DNA of 64,000 nt from Acidobacteriota bacterium (lineage in GTDB: Bacteria; Acidobacteriota; Vicinamibacteria; Vicinamibacterales; UBA2999), in assembly GCA_947482665.1 (NCBI GenBank), contig CANKJK010000007.1:1-64000 (forward strand). Reading direction: 5' to 3'. The first letter of the stretch is position 1, and every line of letters starts with the position of its first letter. This document shows, piece by piece, positions 52,764 through 60,783 of this stretch. Made by a program: the position numbers and the translations under genes. The notes beneath the pieces were generated by a model. That model had not been told where the DNA came from. It searched no databases and saw nothing but the letters and a program-made list of their open reading frames with translations.

Positions 52764-55700
52764 CTAGAAGTCGATCCGCGCGTTGAACTTGTAGAGACGC
52801 GCCGCCAGAATCGAACTCGGCCGCCACAGACCCGTGGCCGTCGAGTTGGCGTAGGTGTTATTCAGCACGAGTACGTCGTTCTTGTTCATCAGGTTGTAGA
52901 TATCAAACCCGACGCGGAACTTCGCGGACTTGGTGAGGTCAAACGCCTTCGTGAAGCGCACGTCCAGCTGGCTGGCCCGCGCTTCCCGATTCGTGAAGGG
53001 CTCAAGCAGCCCAATGGTCCGCGTCAGCGTGCACGTGCCGGTCGCAGGGCACCCGGACAGGTTGCGGCCGAGCGACGGCGCGATCGCGGCATTACCGACG
53101 GCAAACGTGGCCGACCGCTCGCTGCCCGGCAGGTTCTGATAGATCACCGAGGCACCGATGCCCCAGATGATGGGATAGGTGGCGTTGAGCTTCACCTGAT
53201 GCTGGGCGTTCGCCGTCTTGCAGAACCGATCGTTCACGTTCGGCGCCGCCGTCTCCAGATAGAAGTCCGGCCGATCGACCACCGTGCAGTTGTTGATGTC
53301 GGACACGCCAAGGCTCACGCCGCCGTTCAGCATGCCCTTGCCGCCCTTGCCGAACTTCGATCGGAAGGCGATGTCCATTCCGTTGAACACCTCGGTCCGA
53401 CCATCTTCGGTCCGCACCAGGCGATTCACCTGACCGAACTTCGCGGGGTTGAGATCGTAGAGACCGCAGATCTGCGACCCGCTCGTCGAGCCCAACCGCG
53501 TGTCGGTCGGCGCCGTGATGCAGAACTGGTCGTAGTCGGCCGAGGTCACCGACAGGTTGTCCGTCACGGTGACGTTGCCGTACCAGGTACGGAAGTACCC
53601 GACCGACAGGCCCATGCCCTTGCCGAGTTCCTGCTGCACGATGGCATTCGCCTGATAGTTGAACGGACGCACGCCGAAGCCCTTCAGGAAGTCCGGGTCA
53701 TAGCGCAGGTTGAACACCGAGGTCCCGAAGGTCGCGGAGCTGACCGCGCCGCACTCACCGTTGGCCGCATTGCTCGTGAGCGCGCAATCCGGCACGAAGT
53801 CACCGTTCGCATCCGCCCACGACCGCGTCACGCTCGCAGCCAGCGCAGCAGCCGGGCTGGTCGCCGTCGCGATGTTGAGCGACTCGGAAATCACGTACCG
53901 GCCGAACGCCGCCTTGATGGCCGTCTTGCCGTTGCCGAATACGTCGTAGGCCGCACCGAGACGCGGGTTGATGTCCTGCCAGTCGGGCACGCCCTTCACC
54001 GCGGCAAACTTCAGCTCGCCGAGGAATGGACCGGCCGGACGCACCGTGGCCGGATTGGTCACGTGCAGCTTGTCGTAGCGCACACCCAGGTTCAACGTGA
54101 GACGCTTCAGCGTCCACTGGTCCTGGATGAAGAGACCCATATTGAGGTCGACGTTGCTCCAGAACCCGCCTTCAGGGCCGGCGATCTGGGTAATCTGCGA
54201 GGGCGTCAGCGAGCCATCCGCGTTCTGCCGGAACTCGTACCGGACAGGCGGATTGTTCGCCTGGCCGAACGCCGGATTGCGGCCGGAAAGGGTCTGCCAC
54301 CCCATCTTCATGGCGTGCGAACCGGTGATGTAGCTCATCGCACCCGCGGTGTTGTACTGATCCGACCGACCGAAGTTGCCGAAGCCGCCGGTGCCCGGCA
54401 CGCTGATGAACGCGTTGTACTGGAGACCGGTCGTCAGGTTCAGCATCGCGATCGTCGCGGGCGTCACTTCCTTCTGACGCTGATTGATCACGGGCGCATT
54501 GCGTGACGCGAAGCCCAGCTCAAAGAGCAGCTTGTTGGTCTGCGGGCGGTTCCAGTTGATCTGGGTCAGGAAGGACGGCCCGATGATGAAGTCGATGGTC
54601 GTCTCGGGTGCGCGCGTCGCGCTGATACCGTTAAAGCAGGAGCACGACTTCTGCACCGTGAACACACCGGAAATCTTGTTCTTGGGTGACGCCTGGAACG
54701 TCAGGCGCGAGGTCGTGTCCTTGACCCAGGCCTGCGTCTCGCCAGGGCGATTGGCGTCCGCCCGGAACGTCGAGGTGCCACGGAACGCTTCCTGGTTGTA
54801 GAAGACTCCGCCGAGTTGTTCCCGATTGCCCCAGAGACGCAGGGACGTGTTGAACCAGAACTTGTCCTTCTTGATCGGACCGCCGATCCCAACGCCGACC
54901 GCGTAGATTTCCTGGATCGCGTTGGACAGCGTCAGGCCGCGGCCGCGCAGTGCGTCACTGAGATTGGTGCCCTGCAGAGAGTCGTTGGTGTACTCAAAGT
55001 CGCCAAGGCCCTTCACGGCGTTGCCACCCTCCCGCAGAATCAGGTTGGTGGAGACGCCACCGGTCTCGGTCTCAGCGGTCTGGCTACCCGTCTCCAGCAC
55101 GGATTCCTGAATGGCCGCCTGGTTGGGATGGAAGCGGCGCGACGCGCCCGTCGCGGAGAGGGAGTTGGTCTTCATGCCCTCGATGTTCAACGCACCGTCG
55201 GTCCGGCTGCCGTGAATCTGCGGCGCCGTCACACCCTCGCCGTTGTTGCCGCCCACGTCCCGGTTACCCGACGGACCGGTAAACCCACCGCCGCCGCTGG
55301 CGCCCAGCGTCAGCGCGGTCATACCGATGAAGTTGCGCGCGGTCGGCACATCGTTCAGCACCTGCGCCGAAATCACGTTTTGCGCGCGGACGTTCTGGAC
55401 GTCCACGATCGGACTCGCGCCCGTCACCGTGACCGTCTCCTCCATCCCGCCGACCCGCATCTCGGGGCTCACGTTCGCCGTGAAGCCGCCTGTCAATTCA
55501 ATCCCCTCACGCTTGAAGGTATTGAAGCCTGGCAGCGTGAATGTCACCGTGTAGGTGCCGGGGCGCAGGTCAACAATCTTGTAGTTGCCCGACTCGTCGG
55601 TCACAACCGAACGAACCTTTTCAATCAGCGCCGGACTGGCCGCCTCAACCGTCACACCGGGCAACACGGCCCCGGTCGTATCCTTCACCACGCCGGCAAC

Positions 55701-55793
55701 GACACCCGTCGCTGACGACTGGGCGAACGAAGGCATCGGGGCAAATGAGATCACCGCCGCGAGCACTGCTCCACACAGTCCAAAAGTACGCAT
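52764..55793 (-). CDS. TonB-dependent receptor, Oar-like, with N-terminal carboxypeptidase-regulatory domain
   Basis: The 1009-residue outer-membrane protein has a signal peptide (LAAVISFAPMPSFAQ), a CarboxypepD_reg-like domain (about 28-110: VAGVVKDTTGAVLPGVTVEA and DLRPGTYTVTFTLPGFNTF), a plug domain and a long barrel that ends in the aromatic residue of NARIDF. Oar proteins are abundant in Acidobacteria and Myxococcus and are thought to import or attach large ligands. Ribosome-binding signal GGGAGAGG precedes the ATG at 55793. It is the first gene of the receptor, PQQ dehydrogenase and VOC operon. Confidence 0.9.
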   Translation of the reverse strand: MRTFGLCGAVLAAVISFAPMPSFAQSSATGVVAGVVKDTTGAVLPGVTVEAASPALIEKVRSVVTDESGNYKIVDLRPGTYTVTFTLPGFNTFKREGIELTGGFTANVSPEMRVGGMEETVTVTGASPIVDVQNVRAQNVISAQVLNDVPTARNFIGMTALTLGASGGGGFTGPSGNRDVGGNNGEGVTAPQIHGSRTDGALNIEGMKTNSLSATGASRRFHPNQAAIQESVLETGSQTAETETGGVSTNLILREGGNAVKGLGDFEYTNDSLQGTNLSDALRGRGLTLSNAIQEIYAVGVGIGGPIKKDKFWFNTSLRLWGNREQLGGVFYNQEAFRGTSTFRADANRPGETQAWVKDTTSRLTFQASPKNKISGVFTVQKSCSCFNGISATRAPETTIDFIIGPSFLTQINWNRPQTNKLLFELGFASRNAPVINQRQKEVTPATIAMLNLTTGLQYNAFISVPGTGGFGNFGRSDQYNTAGAMSYITGSHAMKMGWQTLSGRNPAFGQANNPPVRYEFRQNADGSLTPSQITQIAGPEGGFWSNVDLNMGLFIQDQWTLKRLTLNLGVRYDKLHVTNPATVRPAGPFLGELKFAAVKGVPDWQDINPRLGAAYDVFGNGKTAIKAAFGRYVISESLNIATATSPAAALAASVTRSWADANGDFVPDCALTSNAANGECGAVSSATFGTSVFNLRYDPDFLKGFGVRPFNYQANAIVQQELGKGMGLSVGYFRTWYGNVTVTDNLSVTSADYDQFCITAPTDTRLGSTSGSQICGLYDLNPAKFGQVNRLVRTEDGRTEVFNGMDIAFRSKFGKGGKGMLNGGVSLGVSDINNCTVVDRPDFYLETAAPNVNDRFCKTANAQHQVKLNATYPIIWGIGASVIYQNLPGSERSATFAVGNAAIAPSLGRNLSGCPATGTCTLTRTIGLLEPFTNREARASQLDVRFTKAFDLTKSAKFRVGFDIYNLMNKNDVLVLNNTYANSTATGLWRPSSILAARLYKFNARIDF

Positions 55794-55826
55794 TCTGGCC
55801 CTCTCCCTTTCCAGTCAAGACGCGAA

Positions 55827-55836
55827 GTACCCGTAC
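55827..55836. promoter_or_regulatory. GTAC repeats in the divergent control region
   Basis: GTACCCGTAC lies in the gap between the Oar gene and the regulator gene, and a further GTAC lies at 55786-55789. GTAC half-sites are common in HxlR operators, so this is a candidate binding site for the adjacent regulator. Evidence is limited to the pattern and position. Confidence 0.35.
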
Positions 55837-55927
55837 AACCGCCACACCCCGTCCAGGACCGGGCGGAAAGCCCAGCGATTCTGGGCGGACTGAGCCGTTC
55901 GATCAAGTGGTATGCACAAGGAAACCG

Positions 55928-55956
55928 TTGTATCCGCCCGCAGCCCTCGCTAGGAT
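55928..55956 (+). promoter_or_regulatory. Possible leaderless promoter of the HxlR-VOC gene
   Basis: TTGTAT (55928-55933) and TAGGAT (55951-55956) are separated by 17 bases, and the -10 ends five bases before the ATG. The mRNA would begin at or near the start codon. Each hexamer has two or three mismatches. Confidence 0.4.
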
Positions 55957-55961
55957 TCAGC

Positions 55962-57251
55962 ATGCCCGAGGCCCACGCAGACGACGCCAGACTCCTGTTC
56001 CAGCGTCTCGGCGAGAAATGGACCATCCCGCTGCTGGGCGCCCTCTCCGAGCACGCCCACCGGTACTCGGAGATCAAGCGACGTTTCCCACTGACCTCCA
56101 AGGTGCTGAGCCGCACCCTGTCGGCCCTGCAGCAGGACCACCTGGTCACCCGGGTGGAGTCGCCGTCCGTGCGCCGCTCAGTCACCTACGAACTCACGCC
56201 GGCCGGCCGGCGGCTCATCGAATTTGTCCGCGGTTTTGCCCAGGACCTGCCCGCCGCATCGTCAGCCGTGGCACCCGCCCTGCGGCGAGGCGGCGCCACC
56301 CGCGAGACGCCCGTGCATTCCGCCGGGCCCAGGAACCACTCGCTCAACCAACTCGATACTGACCTGAACTTCCGGATGATCACGATCGCCACGCGTGACC
56401 TCGTGCCCCACGCCCACCGCCTCGGAACCATCCTGGGTGTCACGCCGCTCGCCGGCACTGACCTTCCGATTGAACTCCCGTCTGGGGGGAGCGCCCAACT
56501 TCGGCTCTCCGGCCTGCCACTCGGCGCGTTTTCCATCACACTCGCGCAGCCGCTCGACGACCGGCTGCCCCACGCCGCCTTTCTGTCCACCCACGGCACA
56601 GGCATCCACCATCTCGGTTTCGATACCACGGCCAACCTCGATCAGGTGGTCCCGGAACTGCGCGGCATGGGGGGCACCTGGACTGTCGGAGGTCGCGGCG
56701 CGGCCTATGCCCAGTTGGACTTCCGCGATCAACTGGGAGCCGCCATCGGCATCCTCAGCAGTTGGGGGCGGGAGGCCACGCCCGTCTCGGCGCCCTCGAC
56801 CCAGGTCCCCGGAGGGATGGAACTCCCCTCGCGCCACCGCGTGACCAACGTGGGGGTGATTGTCCGCAGTATTGAGGAGACGGCGCGCGCCTATGCGGAG
56901 ATCTTCGGACTGGGGGTCTCGCCAATCCGGGCCGTGGATCTGGCGTTACCTGGTGTCTCCATCGTGAGCCATGGGTCCGCACGGGTCGCCTACCTCCGCC
57001 TCAGAGGCGTCGCGGTCAAGCTGATCGAACCGCTCTCCGAGGGGCCCCTGTCGACCGTGCTCGACCAACACGGAAACCGCGCCCACCATCTGGGCTTCGA
57101 TGTCGGCCGCTCCTTCACCGCCGTGCTGGAACGGCTGGAGTCGCTCGGTGGATTCATCCTGTTGGGCCGGCGGGATCTGGGCTATGTCCTCGTCGACTTC
57201 AGGGAATCGATCGGCCTCGTGCTGGAGCTCACGGGCTCTCCGGTCCACTGA
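55962..57251 (+). CDS. HxlR-type regulator fused to two VOC domains
   Basis: The 429-residue protein has an N-terminal HxlR winged-helix (1-95: LLFQRLGEKWTIPLLGALSE, HRYSEIKRRFPLTSKVLSRT, YELTPAGRRLIEFVRG), a linker rich in Ala and Arg, then two VOC modules, about 138-268 and 295-428. Each VOC module contains the motif HHLGFD (216-221 and a second copy near 377). There is no cysteine anywhere in the protein, so thiol redox sensing, common in HxlR proteins, is excluded. It probably senses a small molecule through the VOC part. It is divergent from the Oar/PQQ/VOC operon and followed after one base by a small secreted-protein gene. Confidence 0.88.
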   Translation: MPEAHADDARLLFQRLGEKWTIPLLGALSEHAHRYSEIKRRFPLTSKVLSRTLSALQQDHLVTRVESPSVRRSVTYELTPAGRRLIEFVRGFAQDLPAASSAVAPALRRGGATRETPVHSAGPRNHSLNQLDTDLNFRMITIATRDLVPHAHRLGTILGVTPLAGTDLPIELPSGGSAQLRLSGLPLGAFSITLAQPLDDRLPHAAFLSTHGTGIHHLGFDTTANLDQVVPELRGMGGTWTVGGRGAAYAQLDFRDQLGAAIGILSSWGREATPVSAPSTQVPGGMELPSRHRVTNVGVIVRSIEETARAYAEIFGLGVSPIRAVDLALPGVSIVSHGSARVAYLRLRGVAVKLIEPLSEGPLSTVLDQHGNRAHHLGFDVGRSFTAVLERLESLGGFILLGRRDLGYVLVDFRESIGLVLELTGSPVH

Positions 57252-57252
57252 T

Positions 57253-57951
57253 ATGCGGCGGACACTGCTCCTGGCGTCGCTGGCCGCCCTCCTGAGCGTG
57301 GTCACCCCACTCTCCGCCGAGGATGCCCTCGACGGCCTGCGCAATGCCGTGTTCCAGGCCCGCTCCGCCATCGCGTCTCTCCGCACGGGAGACTTCCGCC
57401 TGCGGGGCGAACTGACGCTGGACCTTGATGCCGCGCAACAGGCCCTCGATGCGCTGGCCGCTCGTGCTGCCACAGGTGCGATGCCCGCCCCGGCCGAGGT
57501 GGCGGCGATCCGGCAGCGGATTGAAGAGGCGCGGCGGCGGGCCAGGAGCACTGAAACTGTCACCGGCCAGGGACTTGGACCATCTGCCGTCGCGGGGCCA
57601 GCCCCCACGACGCTCCAGCCCCTCGACCTCCCCGCAGGTACTCCAGCGCGCATCCAACTGTTGCAGCGCGTGGACCCGGCTACCTCACAACCCGGGGACA
57701 TCGTGGAAGCGGTAGTGGTGGACGCGGTGACCGTCCAGGGCAGGATCGTGGCGCCCGTGGGCGCCCTGCTGAGGGGAGCGGTGGCCGACGTGGCGGGTCA
57801 CACGCGCCTGGCGCTCAACCAGATTCAGATCGGCTATGCGTCGTTTCTGGTGGGCGGAGGCACCGCCCTGCCATCCGAAGCGGTGCTGTCTGCGGGCTCC
57901 ATCCTTCGGGTGGAGCTGTCACCGCCCGCACGCGCCACGGACCGCCGGTAG
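57253..57951 (+). CDS. Small secreted protein of unknown function (TrbI/VirB10-like C-terminus)
   Basis: The 232-residue protein has a signal peptide (LLLASLAALLSVVTPLSA), an N-terminal helical part (about 25-95) and a C-terminal beta-rich domain with PAGTPARIQLLQRVDPATSQ and GRIVAPVGALLRGAVADVAG. The second part resembles the TrbI/VirB10-like cap found in many acidobacterial secreted proteins. No enzyme motif is visible. It begins one base after the regulator stop, so it is likely cotranscribed with it. A cytochrome c gene is convergent, with a six-base gap. Confidence 0.6.
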   Translation: MRRTLLLASLAALLSVVTPLSAEDALDGLRNAVFQARSAIASLRTGDFRLRGELTLDLDAAQQALDALAARAATGAMPAPAEVAAIRQRIEEARRRARSTETVTGQGLGPSAVAGPAPTTLQPLDLPAGTPARIQLLQRVDPATSQPGDIVEAVVVDAVTVQGRIVAPVGALLRGAVADVAGHTRLALNQIQIGYASFLVGGGTALPSEAVLSAGSILRVELSPPARATDRR

Positions 57952-57957
57952 CCGCGG

Positions 57958-58389
57958 CTACTTCTTGCCGAACAGGATCTGGGCGGAATCCGCCGGATTC
58001 TCACTGAGGGCCTGCCCCGGCTGGTATCCGTTGGCCTTCAGCAGGAACGCCACGATATCCGCGTACTGCTGCGGCGTCAGGGACCCGGGGTTGTCGGCAG
58101 GCATCGTCGCCTTGATGATCTTGTGCAGGTCGCCGAGCTTGCCGTTCTCCCAGCGAAGCCCGAACGCATCGCCGTTCAGCGCGGGCGCAAAACTCTCGCC
58201 CCGCAGGTCGGACATGTGGCAGGAGGCGCAGGCCTTTTCGTAGGCCTCGGCCCCGCGGGTGGCTTGTTCTGCCGTAAAGACGCCGTCGCCGACCTTCCTG
58301 CCCTGCGCGTGAGCAACCAGCCCGGTCGCGGCGAGGGTGGTGCCCAGCACCAGATAGCGAAACGACTTCGTCCGTATGTGCAGGTTCAT
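57958..58389 (-). CDS. Periplasmic c-type cytochrome
   Basis: The 143-residue protein has a signal peptide (SFRYLVLGTTLAATGLVAHA) and a single heme-binding motif CASCH, with a downstream methionine in TMPADNPGS that can act as axial ligand. It is a class I monoheme cytochrome. I chose the ATG at 58389 because GGAG lies nine bases upstream; an ATG at 58398 would add three residues but places the GGAG directly on the start. It may accept electrons from the PQQ dehydrogenase encoded 5 kb away, as such pairs do in other bacteria, but that link is inference. Confidence 0.88.
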   Translation of the reverse strand: MNLHIRTKSFRYLVLGTTLAATGLVAHAQGRKVGDGVFTAEQATRGAEAYEKACASCHMSDLRGESFAPALNGDAFGLRWENGKLGDLHKIIKATMPADNPGSLTPQQYADIVAFLLKANGYQPGQALSENPADSAQILFGKK

Positions 58390-58455
58390 GGGTTTCATCT
58401 CCGCGGTCCGGCGGGCCATCACCAGTGTCGTGCGCTCACCGCCCCGGCCGCCCGC

Positions 58456-58461
58456 ATTGTA
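58456..58461 (-). promoter_or_regulatory. Possible -10 element of the cytochrome gene
   Basis: TACAAT on the minus strand sits directly after the hairpin that ends the upstream gene and about 67 bases before the cytochrome ATG. No good -35 is visible, and the hairpin overlaps the spacer. Confidence 0.35.
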
Positions 58462-58496
58462 GCCGGAGGGCGCGGGCAGCGCCCTCTCCCTCCGGC
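58462..58496 (-). terminator. GC-rich hairpin after the first CBM9/DUF5916 gene
   Basis: GCCGGAGGG and CCCTCCGGC form a perfect nine-pair stem around a 17-base loop that can itself pair. It lies 15 bases beyond the stop codon of the minus-strand gene at 58512 and before the cytochrome gene. There is no U-run. Confidence 0.55.
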
Positions 58497-58511
58497 ACGG
58501 ATCGCACAGGT

Positions 58512-60731
58512 CTAGTACCGGAGGAGCTTGGTCAGTTTCACGACGAACGTGCGGTTCTGCAGTTCCGCGAAGCGATCCGGAATGGCGGTCGTCCGGCCTT
58601 CGGTGTAGACCACATACAGATCGCTGCCAGGGATGTACTCCCAGCGCAGCCGGGTATTGGTCGAGAACGCGTGTGTGGCCTGGTTGAACTGGAGCAGCGT
58701 GCCGAGCGTGGCACGCGGGCTGAGCGTGTAGCTGACCCGGCTCTGCCACAGGTGGGTCCTGAAGGTGCCGGCCGGCAGATTGACCCAGTTCAGCGAGACC
58801 GTCGGCTCGACGATGAACTGCTTGGTCACCTCGATCCGCCCGGCGTAGGACACGGTCCGCTTCGTCCCGTTGTAGAACTGCCCGAGGTCCGTCCGGATGG
58901 TGCCGCGGATCCGAAACGACGGCGGCAGGGTCAGCGACGCCTGGGCATGCGTGAAGCCATAGCCCCCGACAGGAATACGCACGCCGCTGGCGACCTGGAA
59001 CGGCTGCAGCAGGCCTTCGTACTCCTTGTCGACCGAGGACGTGAATGAGCCGCCGCTCACCAGGTCGGAGTTGAAGCCCGCGGCAAGGCCACGCGACTGC
59101 AGATTCCCTTGGTCGTCGGTCGTGTAGTCCCCGTTGAACGTGTAATAGAACTTCCTGAACGGCCTGAAGTGCGTGCCGCCTCGCTTCGGCCTTGGGCTGA
59201 ACCGAGCCGTCAGTGCCGAGGTCCGGAAGTTGGTCCGGCGCAGGAAGCCCATCTCGGGATTGAAGTTCCGGTCCACGACCAGGCGCTGAACGTTCACCCC
59301 GTAGCGGTCCGCGTTGTAGTCATAGCGGGCCATGTACGACAGGTCGTTGCCGTCCCGCCCCGGAGTATCGGTTCGGGCCAGATAGGCATTGACCGTCGTG
59401 AGTCCGATGGCGATGTTCGCGTCAGCCCCCATCAGCACGTTCTCGCGTCCGCTGGACGGCGCCCGGCGCGTTGCCATGACGCCCACGTAGCTCTTCCGAA
59501 GGATGTCCCGCCGCAGGCGAACGACGCCGAAGTTCGTGGACGGCTCCTTGATGGCCCCGGCCGCCTCCGACTGAATGTCGAGCGCGCCGACGAGATAGGA
59601 GCCGGCCTTCCCCGTCACGCGGCCGCCGCCGACGATGGGCACCGGTGTGCCGCGCGCGAGGCCAATCTGCCGGCTGAAAAACATCGTCGGAATGTCGCCG
59701 CCGCCGGCCGTGCTGCTGCCGCCACCGAAGTCGAAAATCGCCTGGCCTTCCAGGAAGAACGTGCGTTTCTCCGGGAAGAACACACCAAAGCGCGTCAGGT
59801 TCACCTGCTGGAGGTCGTCCTCCACCTGGGCAAAGTCCGTGTTGTAGGTGAAGTCAGCGGTAACACCCTTCGTGACACCGACTTTGAGGTCTCCACCGAC
59901 ATCAGCCGCGCCCTTGTTGTTCACCGCTGGCCTGACGACACGGTCGGTGGTGGTGCGGGCTGTCACATACGGAATCACATCGAGCGTTCGGCCTGCGGCG
60001 GGCACCTTCAGCCCTGTCAGGGTGGCCTCATCCTGCAGCCGGTACACGCCACTGGCCCCAATCGAGGTGGGGATCTTCGTCAGGTAGGTGGACTCGTTCT
60101 TCCATCGGATGATGCGACGGAGGTTGAAGCCCCAGGTCTGGTCGGTGCCGGCCGGATACCGGATCGACTTGAACGGAATCGCCACTTCCGACGTCCACCC
60201 GCCCTCGAACCGCGCACCCTTGGGATTCCAGACCGGGTTCCACTCGCCGTTGGCCTGCGTCTCGCTCTGAAACTGCACGTCCCTGCGGGCACCGAGCGGG
60301 TTCGTCATGAAGTAGTACCCGCTGCGGTGGTCGTGGAACGTATCGATGACGATGGAGATGTTCTCGTTCTGAACGATGTCCTGGGACGCGTCGTGACGCA
60401 TCTCGTTGATGATCATCCGTTCCGGATGGCTGTCCCACATCCGGAAACAGAAGTAGATGTTCTTGTCGTCGTAGAACACCCAGAACTCGGTCCGCTCGGT
60501 GGAGGGCTTCCCGGCGTCGGGCTCCTGCTGAATGAATTCAAACGGCGCGGGCGCGATGGTCTTGTAGATCTCCTCGTCCAGGCGGCCGTCGATTCTGAGG
60601 CCGCCCGGCGGCACCGGGTGCGCCTGCACCACGGGCCGCACCTCGCTTGTCGGCGCAGGCTGGGCGTGTGCGGCCGCTCCGGCGGCGAGGAGAAGAAGCA
60701 GAACGGGGTACGGCGCGACGATGCGTGGCAT
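58512..60731 (-). CDS. CBM9-like/DUF5916 outer-membrane protein, paralogue 1
   Basis: The 739-residue protein from the ATG at 60731 has a signal peptide (APYPVLLLLLAAGAAAHA) and an N-terminal carbohydrate-binding module 9-like domain (about 35-225: GGLRIDGRLDEEIYKT, MWDSHPERMIINEMRHDASQ). The DUF5916 part follows, with a predicted beta-barrel. The signature NTDFAQVEDDLQQVNLTR is identical to that of the neighbour. Such proteins are common in Acidobacteria and Bacteroidetes, and their function is unknown; binding or passage of a polysaccharide or related ligand is plausible. The longer frame upstream lacks support. It is 52 bases from its paralogue, in tandem. Confidence 0.84.
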   Translation of the reverse strand: MPRIVAPYPVLLLLLAAGAAAHAQPAPTSEVRPVVQAHPVPPGGLRIDGRLDEEIYKTIAPAPFEFIQQEPDAGKPSTERTEFWVFYDDKNIYFCFRMWDSHPERMIINEMRHDASQDIVQNENISIVIDTFHDHRSGYYFMTNPLGARRDVQFQSETQANGEWNPVWNPKGARFEGGWTSEVAIPFKSIRYPAGTDQTWGFNLRRIIRWKNESTYLTKIPTSIGASGVYRLQDEATLTGLKVPAAGRTLDVIPYVTARTTTDRVVRPAVNNKGAADVGGDLKVGVTKGVTADFTYNTDFAQVEDDLQQVNLTRFGVFFPEKRTFFLEGQAIFDFGGGSSTAGGGDIPTMFFSRQIGLARGTPVPIVGGGRVTGKAGSYLVGALDIQSEAAGAIKEPSTNFGVVRLRRDILRKSYVGVMATRRAPSSGRENVLMGADANIAIGLTTVNAYLARTDTPGRDGNDLSYMARYDYNADRYGVNVQRLVVDRNFNPEMGFLRRTNFRTSALTARFSPRPKRGGTHFRPFRKFYYTFNGDYTTDDQGNLQSRGLAAGFNSDLVSGGSFTSSVDKEYEGLLQPFQVASGVRIPVGGYGFTHAQASLTLPPSFRIRGTIRTDLGQFYNGTKRTVSYAGRIEVTKQFIVEPTVSLNWVNLPAGTFRTHLWQSRVSYTLSPRATLGTLLQFNQATHAFSTNTRLRWEYIPGSDLYVVYTEGRTTAIPDRFAELQNRTFVVKLTKLLRY

Positions 60732-60783
60732 ATACCCGCCCATTCTCCCACGCGGAGGACGCCCGGAGGCACCCGGGCCCGGC

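Noticed and set aside
53199-54506. 435-residue plus-strand open frame opposite the Oar receptor
   Set aside because: It is Arg- and His-rich with no motif, as expected for a shadow of a GC-rich gene.
58399-58749. N-terminal extension of the cytochrome c gene
   Set aside because: It runs into the opposite end of the DUF5916 gene and would place the signal peptide 120 residues inside the protein.
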